64,000 nt of DNA from Aquilaria yunnanensis (lineage: Eukaryota > Streptophyta > Magnoliopsida > Malvales > Thymelaeaceae): the NCBI GenBank assembly GCA_039654915.1, contig CM077597.1:60044001-60108000 (forward strand), in the 5' to 3' direction. Below are positions 47,000 through 58,669 of this stretch, in pieces. The notes under the pieces were generated by a model that was not told the DNA's origin, ran no database searches, and saw only the letters and a list, made by a program, of their open reading frames with translations. A program made the translations under genes and the position numbers. Position 1 is the first letter of the stretch. Every line of letters starts with the position of its first letter.

Positions 47000-47854
47000 T
47001 GATAGCCAAAGGCTATCGCCTCAATCTGGCCGAACACCCTGCCACAACAATGGCCAGAAGAACTGGCGCTTCCCGGGAACAGGTGGAATCATGCACCTCA
47101 GGAGATAGCCGGAGAGCTCCGAGCCTCGGCACGCCAGTAAAACTTGAGGACTCTATTCGCCCCCCAAGGTTGTGAACAGCACACCTTCGGAAAAGTGGCA
47201 CCAGACATTGCTGCCCGAACATGATATCCCCGAAGGCGGAACCCCCTGGAACTGGGAACCCCCGAACTGAGGGTATGCTTCCCGAAGAGGCTCTGTCCGA
47301 ACTAGAGGATGACCTCGCCCAGGGACCTCGGGAGTACGGCAGGCGCATTTAAGGAAGCCTCTAACACGTCCCACCACAGACGTAAAAAGTCGCCCTGACG
47401 CGCAGACGCCATCAGAATCACATCATGGCCCGTCTCAGCACAAGGCTCGAGGCGAGCTGGTTACCAACTATCTGTCCCCTATGCCCAGAAGTTCAGGAGC
47501 ATCCGACCGCACACGTGTCATGATCTGAACGGGCAAGGTATTCCTATATATACAGGAAATAAATACTTGACAGGAGGTTGGTTGGCCGGATATACAGCTC
47601 CCACACTCTGAGAAAATACCAGGCGAGACTTTTCTGCCTTTCTCTTTGAGCTAGTGGCTTTCTCCTTTTTCCGGCCACCACTGACTTGGGCGTCAGAGGC
47701 TCCCGCCCCGGAAAAACACTCCGGGGGCCTCCTAACCCTGTTTACCAGCTTTTCAGGTACTCTCCTTGGGCCGATCCACCTTCCAGGCGTTCTTCCTCCT
47801 AGAAGTCTCCTCAACAGTCATCATGACTCACAACGATGAGGCCCAAGGCCATCA
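47000..47854 (+). mobile_element. 5' LTR of element K
   Basis: TGATAGCC...GGCCATCA, 855 bp. It shows a promoter-like pair: palindromic ACACGTGT with CACGTG at 47512-47517 and TATATATA at 47545-47552, 28 bp apart. The gag ATG at 47823 lies inside it. Confidence 0.93.
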
Positions 47855-50025
47855 TTTCGCACCGTCTGTGGGAACCCGCTCGCAAATCGCCGTCATTGAG
47901 ACTCGGCGTTCTAAGGACAAGGGACTCCCAAGGTCCTCGTCCGCGCCTGAGATACAACCGGCCACTGAGCAGACACTCCCAGAGACTTCTATGTTGGGTT
48001 TCGGGAGCCAAACAGCGCAGCGGAATTTAACCGAAACCCTCCAGGATCCAAGTGAAACGGGGTAAACCGGGTGTTCGAAAATTTCATACCTAATTTTCGG
48101 TTGAGATCTCTCACTCAACTGTAGAGTCGAATCACAAAACCTGAACAGTTGACGTGTTCAGGCTCTCTATGGTATCCACACGAGCCTCTCGGGATCACCA
48201 CGCTTCCACCACGTCCCGGCAGATGCGTTTCTCTTGCGCTCGCAGTGCTAGCTTGCGTCCTCCAAGGAATTGCAAGAGAAGAGTGTGGCTGTCCTTTTTG
48301 GGAGGCTAGGGCAAGGAGACCTGCGAATTTCTCACTTAAAAGTTGTATTTATAGTGAGACTCAACTTCCAGGCCTAATGGGTTTCAAAGCCCTAATCCAA
48401 TTAGGTTTTAATTTCGGGCTTAATAATGGCTCAACTCCTTGGCCCATTATTAATACGAAATTAAAGTGAAACCATAACCCAAATAATTAGCCCATGCACT
48501 CTAATGATCCAAATAGCTCTATGTGTGTGACCCAATAGGCTCTTGCCATGTTGGCAATGATCATAAATCACATTTATGATCATAAGCAATGAGCGGTGTC
48601 TAGCAACACATCATTGCTACCCAAGTGACAAGATTGTTGGTGAATCGACTAAACCTTTATGATCATCACCGATATATGCCATTGTCCCTTTGTCCAAGAT
48701 ATCAAGACTAAGCACGAGACATGGAATGTGTCACTCTCGTATAGCCCAATCTTTGGTTTCTTGATTACCGAGTAGACTAACTTAAACTGACGACATTGAT
48801 ATCATATATCAACTCATCGGAGCATGGCCATGCATTTTCTAAGTCTCACTCTATCAAGGGGCCCAAAGATATCACTCCCGTTACATAGGAGGGACAAATC
48901 CCATCTTGATCATAAAAAATCCCTCCGCATGATATGAGACATACCCAATGACCTCCTTCAAGTTCACTCAGTTACGAGCAACAAAGGAAAGTATCAAAGT
49001 ATGTGACTCACACGTAGGGAACCTTGATGATCTTAGGTCGAAGGACTACATATACCATGATCACTATGAGAATCACTTATGACACTCATATAACGATCCA
49101 TGAAGTGTTCTCATGGTGGGTCGGTCCAGTACACAAGTTCTCCAACTTGTACCCATATGTAGACTACATATCTCATATTAGTCTCCACATATGCTAGTCA
49201 TTATATATTATTGCAACCCGCTCCACAATAATACTATACTAGGGACGTTTAAGAATATCATTATTCTAGGGTTACAATAATGTTTATTACGTTACGCAGA
49301 AACAAAACAACAAACAAAATTGCTGGATTAATGCCTCAATAAAATATCATGACTCAATTTGCAAAAATACAATCATCTCATGATTGGCTTTTTGGGCACA
49401 ACACTAACATTCTACGCCCGAGGAGGACCGCCCTCTGGTAATCACCATGAGCTTCTTGAGGGACGTTCAGCGCTCGGTCGTTGCTGAAATGACTCAGCAG
49501 ATCAACCGAAGATGGCCACAGCAGTCACAGGCCCAGAAACCCTCCTCATCAGCACGCCCTCGGGAGAGAAGCCCCAAGTCTACACACCGCAGTTCAGGAA
49601 GTGGAGAGCCTCGCGGAGAATCATCCACAGAAGATATAGCCCTCGGGAAACGGCCTGTGGGACAAACCGGGTCCAAGCGACCGAGAGTCTCACAGCGAAG
49701 CAGTTCGTCGCCCGAGGCGAGGTCCCTGACCCCTCCGCGCCGAACTCGCTCCCCGAAGAGGCACCGTCGATCTCCGTCCCGCGAAAATGGTCCTAGCGCC
49801 ACTGCGCTTATGGAAAGGATATTGGCACGGCTGGACAGAGTGGAGAAGCAAGTGACCAGAAAACCCGTTTGGGACAGGCTGTCGGGGGCATTATGCGAAG
49901 ATGGCTCCCCGTTTATTCGCGCCGTCGTTGAGGCAGCTATGCCAGGCGACTTCAGAGTGCCTAGGCTGGAGATCTATAATGGCCGGACTGATCCATAGGC
50001 CCATCTGACGAAGTACAGACGGAGC
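47823..50025 (+). pseudogene. Element K gag, N-terminal part, split by a D LTR
   Basis: ATG 47823 in the LTR; the frame runs through the primer-site region (47857-47874, here TCGCACCGTCTGTGGGAA) as MTHNDEAQGHHFAPSVG. At 47991 it is broken by solo LTR D2 and resumes at 49415 (RPLVITMSFLRDVQ). The middle is Ser/Arg-rich (RSPKSTHRSSGSG, RRTRSPKRHRRSPSR), then MERILARLDRVEKQV. A TAG at 49996-49998 (CAG to TAG) follows TDP. The product would be the particle-forming protein. Confidence 0.87.
47992..49409 (-). mobile_element. Solo LTR D2, complete
   Basis: 1418 bp, TGTTGGG...CTAACA, flanked by perfect TSDs ttcta (47987-47991 and 49410-49414) inside the gag of K. The minus strand carries CTATAAATA (about 48348) roughly 355 bp before the terminus CCCAACA, so the LTR reads leftward (TGTTAGTGTTGTGCCC start). 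No coding sequence. The start resembles Ty1/copia LTRs, but that assignment is a guess. Confidence 0.9.
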
Positions 50026-52140
50026 ATGATAATGCACGGAGCTGATGACGCTACCATGTGCAAATGCTTCGAAGTCACCCTCACGGGCCCAGCAACAGCA
50101 TGGTACAATTCCTTGCCCCCAGGGACTATCATTGAGTTCCAGGAGTTGTCCACAGCCTTCACCCAGCAGTTCATTGGGAGCAGGCCGACGGCCAAAATGC
50201 TTGTGCAGATGTTCGACATAGAGCAGAGAAACGGAGAGACAATCCGAGACTATGTCGAACGATTCAACAGGGAAGCACTCAGCGTCCCGGACTTCCGGCC
50301 CGAAATCCGCATCCTTGCTATGACACGGGGCCTTCGGCGTGACTCACAGCTGTTCTACAAGTTCTCAAAGGACCCCCCGGAGACCCTCGGAGAATTTTTC
50401 CGAAGGGCAGAGCAGCACATGACAGCCGAGGAATTGAGGATGGTGGGGCCGAAGTCTGATCATCACCGCGCCGAAGGGTCCAGTCAGCAAGCTCGGCATC
50501 TTTCTGAACACACAGGCCGACCACGGCGAATGCGAGGAAGGAAACCTCAAAGTTTCACACCCTTGAGCATGACACAGACCAACATTCTCATGGCGCTGGA
50601 AAGGCAAGGGATGCAGATTCGGTGGCCAAAGGCCATGGCCGCCGATAATAAGAAGAATGCCAAGAAGTTCTGCCAGTTTCATCGCGACCACGGTCATGAC
50701 ACCGAAGACTGCTTCCAGCTGAAGAAGTACATAGAGTCGCTGATCAAACAGGGCCAACTTCGCAAATACCTGCGGATGCCCTCCCCAAAAGGCAGAAAAG
50801 AGGAGGAAGAGAGGGCCGAAAACGAGGACTATGACTCCGACTGGCGGAGAAACAGAAGTCCAAAAAGGCGCCTTCCACCTCCAGTAGGGGTCATCCAAAC
50901 CATCACCACGGGGCTCCCATCCTCGGAAAGAAAGCGGAAGGCCAGAGAAATTGCAGTTATGGAGTATCAAAGTCCATCAAAGAAACTGGCTCGCAAAGAT
51001 GGCTCCACCGTCGTCTTCCCCCACGACGACCCGCTGCTGATAATGGCGAGAATAGGGAACTGGGACGTCAAGAGAGTGTTGCTTGATGATGGCTCAAATG
51101 CTGACGTCCTATTCTCGCACTTACTGCCGAGCTTGGGCATCTCCAGCAGCGAGCTTAAACCTGTCACCACGCCCACCTTCGGCGTTGGGCCATCCGAACT
51201 ACCCGTCCTCGGATGGATCGACCTCCCCTTGATGATGAAAGGCACTTCGGTAGACGGAGCAGCTGAGTTGTACGCATCCACAGTGTCAAGATTCATCGTC
51301 ATGGATGTCCCGTCTTCTTACAACGCCATCCTTGGAAGGCAGACTCAGGGGAACCTGCACATTCGCCCCGATGTGAAGTACTTGACTGTCACATTCGCCA
51401 CCAAGGATGGAGATGCAGAGGTCTTCATCGACCAAGCCGAGGTAAGAAAGCTGTTTGGAAAAGCACGAAAGGCTCCGGCAAACAACTCTACACAAACGAT
51501 GGAGGCAAAGGCGCAGGAGAAAGGCAAAGAAGGAGATCCCGCAGAAGCAGAAATGGAAGCAGTAGATCTTGTCCCAGGACAATCTACCCGAATAGGGAAG
51601 AGCTTGGCCAAAGGTGACAAGGAAAATCTTGTATCCTTTCTGCTGAAAAATGAAGATCTGTTTGCCTACTCCCCGAAAGACATGCCAGGAGTGAACCCTG
51701 GCATAATACAGCACAGCCTCAAAGTAAGCCCGGAAGCAAAACCTATTAGGCAAAAGAAACGAAGCATCTCAGCCCACAAAAGCAACTTCATGAAAACCGA
51801 AGTCCAGCGCCTATTGGATGCTGAAGTTATCAGGGAGGTAAAATACCCCGAATGGTTAAGCAACGTGGTCATCGCCACAAAAGAAGGTAGCAGCAAACTC
51901 CGGATGTGCATTGATTTCAGAAACTTGAACGATGCTTGCCCGAAAGACTCATTTCCCCTCCCGCCAATAGATCAACTGGTAGATTCAACGGCCGAATACG
52001 GGCTCCTGAGCTTCCTAGATGCCTTCAGCGGCTACCATCAGATAAAGAGAAAACTGCCTTCATCACCGAGGGAGGAACGTACTGCTATATCAGAATGCCC
52101 TTCGGGCTCAAAAATGCAGGAGCCACCTACCAGAGACTGA
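50026..52140 (+). pseudogene. Element K gag end, protease and RT start (704-codon open run)
   Basis: Gag LTGPATAWYNSLPPGT and AFTQQFIGSRPT, zinc motif CQFHRDHGHDTEDC, a basic linker, protease LLDDGSNADVLF, then RT to FLDAFSGYHQI. A 20-bp deletion near 52045 (relative to element C) shifts the frame, and reading ends at 52138-52140. Up to that point no codon looks damaged. Confidence 0.92.
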
Positions 52141-52520
52141 TGAACAAGGTCTTCAAGGACCAAATGGGGAGAAACATGGAGGTATATGTTGATGATATGA
52201 TAGTCAAAAGCTAGCTGCCCGGCTACCACATTGCAGATTTGGAGGAAACCTTCCACAAGCTTAGAGCCTTCGGGATTCACCTTAATCCCGAGAAGTGTAT
52301 CTTCGGCGTGACGTCGGGAAAATTCCTTGGGTACATGGTATCCGAAAGAGGCATCGACGCCAATCCTGAGAAGATTAAGGCTCTGCTTGAGTTTCGAACT
52401 CCTGCCACAGTCAAAGACGTGTAGAGACTAACCGGAAGAATAACCTCTCTGAGCAGGTTTATTTCCAGGTACGGAGATAGGTGTAGACCTTTCTTCAAAG
52501 TCCTCACAAAGGCAGCAAAG
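52141..52520 (+). pseudogene. Element K RT C-terminal part
   Basis: In the frame after the 20-bp deletion RT continues (GGTYCYIRMPFGLKNAG, YVDDMIVKS). It then meets TAG at 52212-52214 (CAAG-type codon lost before LPGYH) and another TAG at 52422-52424 before RLTGRITSLSRF. Confidence 0.87.
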
Positions 52521-54725
52521 ATGGAAGGCGACCTCGGAAGAAACAATCATCCTTGGGATGAAGATTGCCAAAAGGCCTGGGAAGAACTCAAAGTCTACCT
52601 GGCCAGCCTGCCGACTCTACGACAGCCTCGGGAGGGAGAACCCCTCGTACTGTACCTCGCCGTCACAGAAAAGGCCGTGAGCTCGGTCCTGGTGAAAGAA
52701 GAAGGGCCGAAACAATGGCCGGTCTACTATGTCAGCAAGTCCCTGCATGGCGCCGAAGTCAGGTACCCTTTGCTTCAAAAAGCTATATACGCCTTGGTGC
52801 TTGCAGGAAGAAGACTGCGACCATATTTCCAGGCTCACCCCATCATCGTCCGAAGTAGTCTCCCACTACGGGATGTTATGAAGAGAGTTGATCATTCGGG
52901 AAGGCTCTCCAAGTGGTGCATAGAGCTTGGCGAACACGAAATCACGTATGAGCCTCGGAAGGCCATAAAAGCCCAAGCATTGGCAGATTTTATTGCCGAA
53001 AGACCCACCACTGAGGAGAGCCACTCAGATCCGAAAGAAGGTGAGCCAGAATGGACCTTGCATGTTGACGGAGCCTCGGGGTCCGAACACCAGGGAGCTG
53101 GAATAGTTATCAGAGGACCCGAAGGCCTAGAGGTGATGAAGGCTATCAAGTTCAGCTTCAACGTCACCAATAATGTGGCTGAGTATGAAGCCCTGATAGC
53201 GGGATTACGCTTGGCCAGAAAGATTGGCGTGAGAAACTTAAGGGCTCACAGCGATTCCCAGCTGGTAGTTCGGGAGACGGCAGGAGATTATGGGGCGAAG
53301 GACCCAATCTTGGCAAAATACCACGAGCTGGTAACAAAACTCATCCAAGAGTTTGACGCCGTGCGGATCGAAAATGTACCCCGGCGGAATAACACTGAGG
53401 CAGATTGCTTAGCGAAGTCCAAAACATACACCGAGGTGCTAGACCATTCAAGCATCTCCGTGCTAAGCGTAACGACCTCGGGAACAGGGTGGAAGGACCC
53501 CATAAAGAGATACCTCGCAGAGAATGAGCTTCCCGAAGACGCCGGCAATGCTGCAAGACTGCGAAGACGCGCCGGAAGATTCTTCCTGATTGGTGAAGAG
53601 TTATATCGGCAAGGATATGCAAATCCGCTGCAGAGATGTGTGGGCGAAGAGGATACTGAGATGGTCCTCGAAGAAGTTCACGAAGGCATGTGCGGCTCGC
53701 ACATTGGAACTGATGCCCACGCAGCAGTGATACTCCGCCAAGGATACTTCTGGCCTACCCTGAGAAAGGACGCAAGGCAGTTCGTCCAGAAGTGCGGTAG
53801 TTGCCAGAGACATGCAAAAATCCAGAGGATACCCTCGAAAATGGTAACGTCGGCAGACTATCCTTGGCCCTTCGCAGTCTGGGGTATAGACCTTATTGGG
53901 CCACTCCCCACAGCGCCCGGAGGCGTGAAATTCTGCGTGGTAGCAGTGGACTATTTCTCAAAGTGGGTAGAGGCAGAACCACTAGCAACTATCTCGGCAA
54001 AAGAAGTGCAGAAGTTCGTATGGAAGAACATCGTATGCAGATTTGGCATACCGAGGGTACTAGTAGCTGATAATGGGTCTCTGTTCATAGACAAAGGATT
54101 CCAGGAATTCATCAGCGACCTCGGAATAAAGATGCACTTCGCCCTAGTAGCTCACCCCCAAAGCAATGGGCAGGTGGAAGTATCAAACAGGACCATAAAA
54201 GATGGCCTGAAAAAGAGACTTGGGGAAGCCAAGGGGAAATGGCCAGGAGAACTCCAAAGTGTATTGTGGAGCTACCGAACGACGCCACGAAGAGCCACAG
54301 GGGAAACTCCCTTCTCACTCATCTTCGGAACAGAGGCCATTATCCCAATAGAGATAGTTCAGCCTTCAGTACGGGTGCAAGTATTTGATGAAGGCGGAAA
54401 CGACCTCGGTCTGAGAACTAAGCTCGACCTTGTGGCCGAACACAGAGAAAAAGCCGAGCTGAGAGGAAAAGCTTTCCAGCAAAGAGTGGCCGCGGCTATC
54501 AACTTAAAAGCCAGGCCAAAAGAAATCAAAAAAGGAGACCTCGTTCTCTGAAAGGCCGACTTTGCACCCCGAAGGCCATCTCACAGAGTACTTCGCACAA
54601 ATTGGGAAGGACCTTATCTGGTTCTCGCCGAAGTACGAAAAGGCGTGTACAAGCTTGGCGACGCCGAAGGTGTAGAATTGAAAAACACTTGGCATTCAGA
54701 CACCTTGAAAAAATTCTACGCCTAA
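52521..54725 (+). pseudogene. Element K RNases H and integrase
   Basis: A 676-codon open run. The RT-linked RNase H is followed by the archaeal-type RNase H with all acidic motifs (LHVDGASG, EYEALIAGL, HSDSQLVV, NTEADCLAK). Integrase then has its HHCC finger (HEGMCGSHIGTDAH, CGSCQRHA) and D,D,E in GIDLIGP, ADNGSLF and QVEVSNRT. TGA at 54549-54551 (CGA to TGA) breaks the tail, which continues to FYA and the stop 54723-54725. This is the best kept integrase in the window. Confidence 0.92.
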
Positions 54726-54872
54726 GGTTGAGCGGAAGAGATATATTGTACAAGAAATATTCTAAGTACAGAATGGTCTGGAGAAGAATGGTCTTGAGAA
54801 AAATTTTCAAGTATACCAAATTGTCCAAGATAGAATTCCGTGAAGGTGCTCGCCACGAAAAAAGCAGATATG

Positions 54873-55365
54873 ACTTCCCGAAGTCCCTTGAGCCACTATG
54901 CTCGGGAAAAATGGGAAACAAGAATCTTGCAAAGGTACTCGGCATAATCAGTGCAGAGAAAATTTTCCGAACACCCTTGAGCGAACATGCTCGGGAAAAA
55001 GGGAAAGCAAGAATCTCGCAAAAGTACACACCAAAACAAAAGCAGAGGTAATTTCCGAACACCCTTAAGCGAACGTGCTCGGGAAAAAGGGAAATGAGCA
55101 ATCTCGTGAAAATTTTCCTAAGTCCCTTGAGCAAATATGCTCGGGACAATAGGAAGACAGAAAAATTTGGCTGAAGGTTTTTCGAAGTCCCTTGAGCGAA
55201 CATGTTCAGGATAAAAGGGAACCAAAAGCCTGCAAAAGACTTAGCCAAATTTTTACATACTTTCCAGAAAGTCTCTTGAGCGAGCACACTCGGGACAAAG
55301 GAAGGTAAAAAGTTTCTTTGGTTGCAAGTTTTCCGAAAGTCTCTTGAGCAAACACGTTCGGGACA
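54873..55365 (-). repeat. Seven repeats between pol and aORF of element K
   Basis: Mirror image of the block in element C: cccttgagcgaacatgctcggga-like units at about 54875, 54965, 55052, 55114, 55183, 55263 and 55330. Same copy number and order as in C. 54726-54872 and 55366-55552 hold no gene beyond the aORF tail. Confidence 0.85.
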
Positions 55366-55552
55366 GTGGAAATGAAGAAACTTGCAAGAAAGGACTTAGC
55401 CAAAAGATTGTTCATTAAGAGCAAACGCTGCCTTACAAAAGAAGTGCCCAAAGAAGGAGCACAAAGGAGAAAAATGAGAGGAGCCCTAAAGCAAACTAGG
55501 GAGAGCCGGGCGGACGAAGAGCAGGAAGCTTCAGATGCTCGACCTTGGACCA

Positions 55553-57830
55553 CTACCACCGAGGTCCCTCAGGAATATTTAGGCCCTCCAGAAAAGAGAG
55601 GTCCAAATCTGCGAACCTCTGCAGGACTTGGTGCCGAACAAGGCAGAAGCCGTCCTGAAAGGCAACGTTGGCCATTTGATCAGAAGTATGTTTTTGAACG
55701 CCAAGGTCGTTGAGCTCGTCCCTCAGCTCAGCAATCTCCTCCTCCAGCTCGCTTATCCCCAGCGTCCCTTCGGACTCCTTCTTCAGAGCCTCGACCTCGG
55801 CTCGGAGAGCATTGTTCTCATCCGTCAACGTCGCCGCAAGACTGTCAGAAACAGCCTTGTCCTTGACAAGATCTCCGTTGGCGGCGAGCAGCCCCTTTAC
55901 TTGGTCGCCGAGGTCGGCAATCTTCCGGGATGAGTCCTTTTCAAGTTCTTCTCTCTTCTTCGAGAACTCCTCCCGAACGGCGGCGATTTGCTGAGAACAA
56001 TCCGCTGTCAGCTGCTGGTTGCTGGCGACCGCCTTCGCTTCACTGAGTTCCCGCGAAGTCGCATCCTTGAAGGCAGGCTCTCTGGCCACCCGAACTCGGA
56101 GGTAACCAGCGTACTCCAGCAGCTACGGCAAGGCAAAAGTCCAGGTTAGTACAAGTCTAAACACTTAGAAAATTGACGAAAAAGAGTGTAAAGACTATAC
56201 CTGAGCAGCATGCTCGGTGACTTTTGCGGCGAGGGTATTATCCCTCGAGTGAGCCGCCGCAATGGCCCGGAAGGAGGCGTCAGTGGTCATCCCCTTCCAA
56301 ATCTCCTTTGTCATTTTTGGACAATCGTCGGAGAACAAATTCATATCCTCCGTGATTGTCCAAAAGGGCTCCAAGGGGATCTTCCCCTCAGGGATTTTGG
56401 CATCGCGAAGGGCCCGTTTCCTCTCATGAATGGCCCTCCAGCCAGCAGTAAGAGGCTCCTCTGAAAGTGAGAAGGAAGTTAGGAGTAGAAGAAAAATTCG
56501 CGAAAAGTAAAGGAGCTGAACTTCGCCTGAAGGCATACCTGGAGGAACCTCGGAGACAGTGTCCTCGGGATCCTCGGGCCCCTCGGAAGAAAGACCCTTA
56601 CCCTTCTGCCGGTACCGCTCCTCGGCAGTAGGTACTTCTACCACTACAGTGTTTCTGGGGGCCTCGAGGTCGAGAGGAGGCACCTCGGCAGAAGTAGCGG
56701 GGACCTCGGCCGGTGGAATTTCAACAAGACCAGCCTCTTCGCCAGCTTCTTCTTCCAAAAGCTCTGGCTGAGGAGGCTGGACAGCCTTCCTAGCTCGCTT
56801 CGCCAAGGGCCCCGCCCCTGTCGTCTTCCTTCTTTGGGAAGCCGCCTTCTTTGTCTGCTCCCCCTTCTCCACTTGGCCAGAAAAAAGGGCCTTGTAGTAG
56901 GCGGCAGCCCCATCGCCCATCTCTGAAAAAGAGAAGAAATATCAGCGTAAGTCCGAGGAAAAAATATAAAGGGGTGGAAGATTACTCACTTTTGGCAAAA
57001 GATTCGAAAGAAGTCTCCCCCTTAAGGAGCTTGACCAGCCAGGAGTCCTTCCCGGCGATGGCGGGAGCGGGCATATTGAGGTCAGTCACGTGCTCCTTAA
57101 CCACTTTCAGCTCCCGAAGGACTTCTTCGGTCATCAAGCTCCAGTTGATAGGAAAGGGGTAAAGAGCACGAGGAGAGACCTTGGGAGCCCAGTCAGCGAC
57201 TGCCCGAATGCGGGCGTCGAAATCGGCGAACATGGAAGCCAACGGTGGGGTCAGCAGCATCCTCGGATCAACGACGTCTGTGTTCAGCACTCCCTGAGCC
57301 CATCTGGTCGGGACACCAGACCAGTTCTTATCCACCTTCAGGAAAAAGAACTTAGGCTGCCACCCCCGCCAGCTATCCTTCGTGTCGAAGGTGAAGGTGA
57401 ATTTTTTGCTCCCGGATCCCCGAGGCAGCAGGAAATAGAAGCCACCCTTCGGGACCACGTAGAGCTTGTAGTACTGCATGAAAATGATGAAGTGGGGCTC
57501 TATCCCGAACACGCCACACATGCAGAGGTAGGCATTAAAATAGCAGTACGCGTTCGGGGGAAGCTGGTTCACAGCAATGCCATGGAATTGGCAGAACTCG
57601 CAAACCACCTTCGGGGGAGGATACCGAAGTCCGGCCTTCAGTTGGGCTCGGAAGACGGTAACCTCATCACCGCAGTTTGAAAAAGCAAAATGGCTAGAAC
57701 GAGGCAGCCTGGTCACAGCGTAAGAGGGAAGAAAGAATTTTTTCTTCCACCTCTCTAGTTTTTCGGGGGTGGTACAGCAAGGATGGGCCAGAAGAGGTTT
57801 CCAGCTCTCGGGAACAGGCATCGTAGACAT
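55553..57830 (-). CDS. aORF of element K: nearly intact spliced PF04195-type gene
   Basis: Proposed exons 57830-56990, 56922-56539, 56460-56201 and 56122-55553 (684 codons plus stop), introns 67, 78 and 78 bp with GT-AG ends. All four exons are open. The final TAG at 55553-55555 falls about 45 codons before the end of copy C and replaces a CAA codon there, so the last part is lost. Exon 1 carries PF04195 (CEFCQFHGIAVNQLPP, MQYYKLYVVPKGGFYF). Exon 2 has KKAASQRRK...KRARK. Exon 4 is a coiled coil (EELEKDSSRKIADLGDQV) with a 15-bp in-frame deletion relative to C. ATG 57830 was chosen because all copies begin here or three codons later. Function is unknown; nuclear entry and self-association are inferred. 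Confidence 0.83.
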
Positions 57831-58117
57831 GAAAAAGAGTTTGAGATGGAAAAGAAAATAGTTTCTAGAAAAAACTCAGAAGATGAGTTTGGAAAAAACA
57901 ATAGTTTTCCAGAAAAACTCAGAAAAACAGAGGAATCAGAGTACTCTGGAAATCAAAACCCACCAAAAGATTTGCCTGAGGACGCCATCGTGAAAGTTGG
58001 TAGGAAAAGCTCTGATTAAAGAAGCTCTGCCACAGAAAGCGAGATAAAACGCAAGAACAGAGGGCAAAGCAGAGAGAGAGCAGAAAAACAGTAAGTGGGA
58101 CTTATGATGGAATGGGC

Positions 58118-58125
58118 TATTTATA
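58118..58125 (-). promoter_or_regulatory. TATA box of the element K aORF
   Basis: Minus strand TATAAATA, 295 bp before the ATG. Confidence 0.74.
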
Positions 58126-58669
58126 GGCCAAAGGTGGGTAGCCGAAAAGAGATCATAAGTACCCATTGGAGGCGAACCGTTGCCGTAACTGCCCAATACA
58201 CCCGAAAAGGCGCGCCCTCTGTAAATGACGCGTCTTTCTTCCAATGGCAAGAAGCCGCGTGTCAACCGCTGCGCAGAAATAGGGGACACGCCTCCCCAAA
58301 CGTCCCTGGAAAACTGGGACACACCTCCTGAGTGGGACACGTCATTTGACATCCCTGAAAAGTGGAGACGCGCCGCTCAGTCTGACACGCTTGGCCATCA
58401 GACCTGCAGAAATAAAAAGCGGGCCACCTCGAGGACACCGAGAGACAGGCTATGGCTGAACAGCCCATGACTTTTGGGCAAGAGGTGTATCTTCGGTACA
58501 GGCTTTGCCTCGGAGACACCAAAGAATAGGCCAAGGCCGAACAGCCCAGACCCTCGGGCAAAAGGTGCGACCTCGGAACAGGTTATGCTTCCCAACAAGA
58601 CTCCCAACGACAACCTTGGAAAGAGATGCAAACCGAAGTGTTCACTTCGGCTTTCCAGATGGGGGCATG
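58126..58669 (-). promoter_or_regulatory. Upstream region of the element K aORF
   Basis: No gene is visible. CCAAT box (58241-58245); the G-box is mutated to CACGCG on the minus strand (58256-58261). Further out are ACGTGTCCC-like repeats, two ~80-bp tandem units (about 58420-58580) and the purine run gatgggggcatg (58658-58669), the polypurine tract. Confidence 0.67.

Noticed and set aside
46780..47000. A host zinc-finger gene on the minus strand
   Set aside because: The residues align in order with Tat gag, and the flanks continue as gag once element K is removed.
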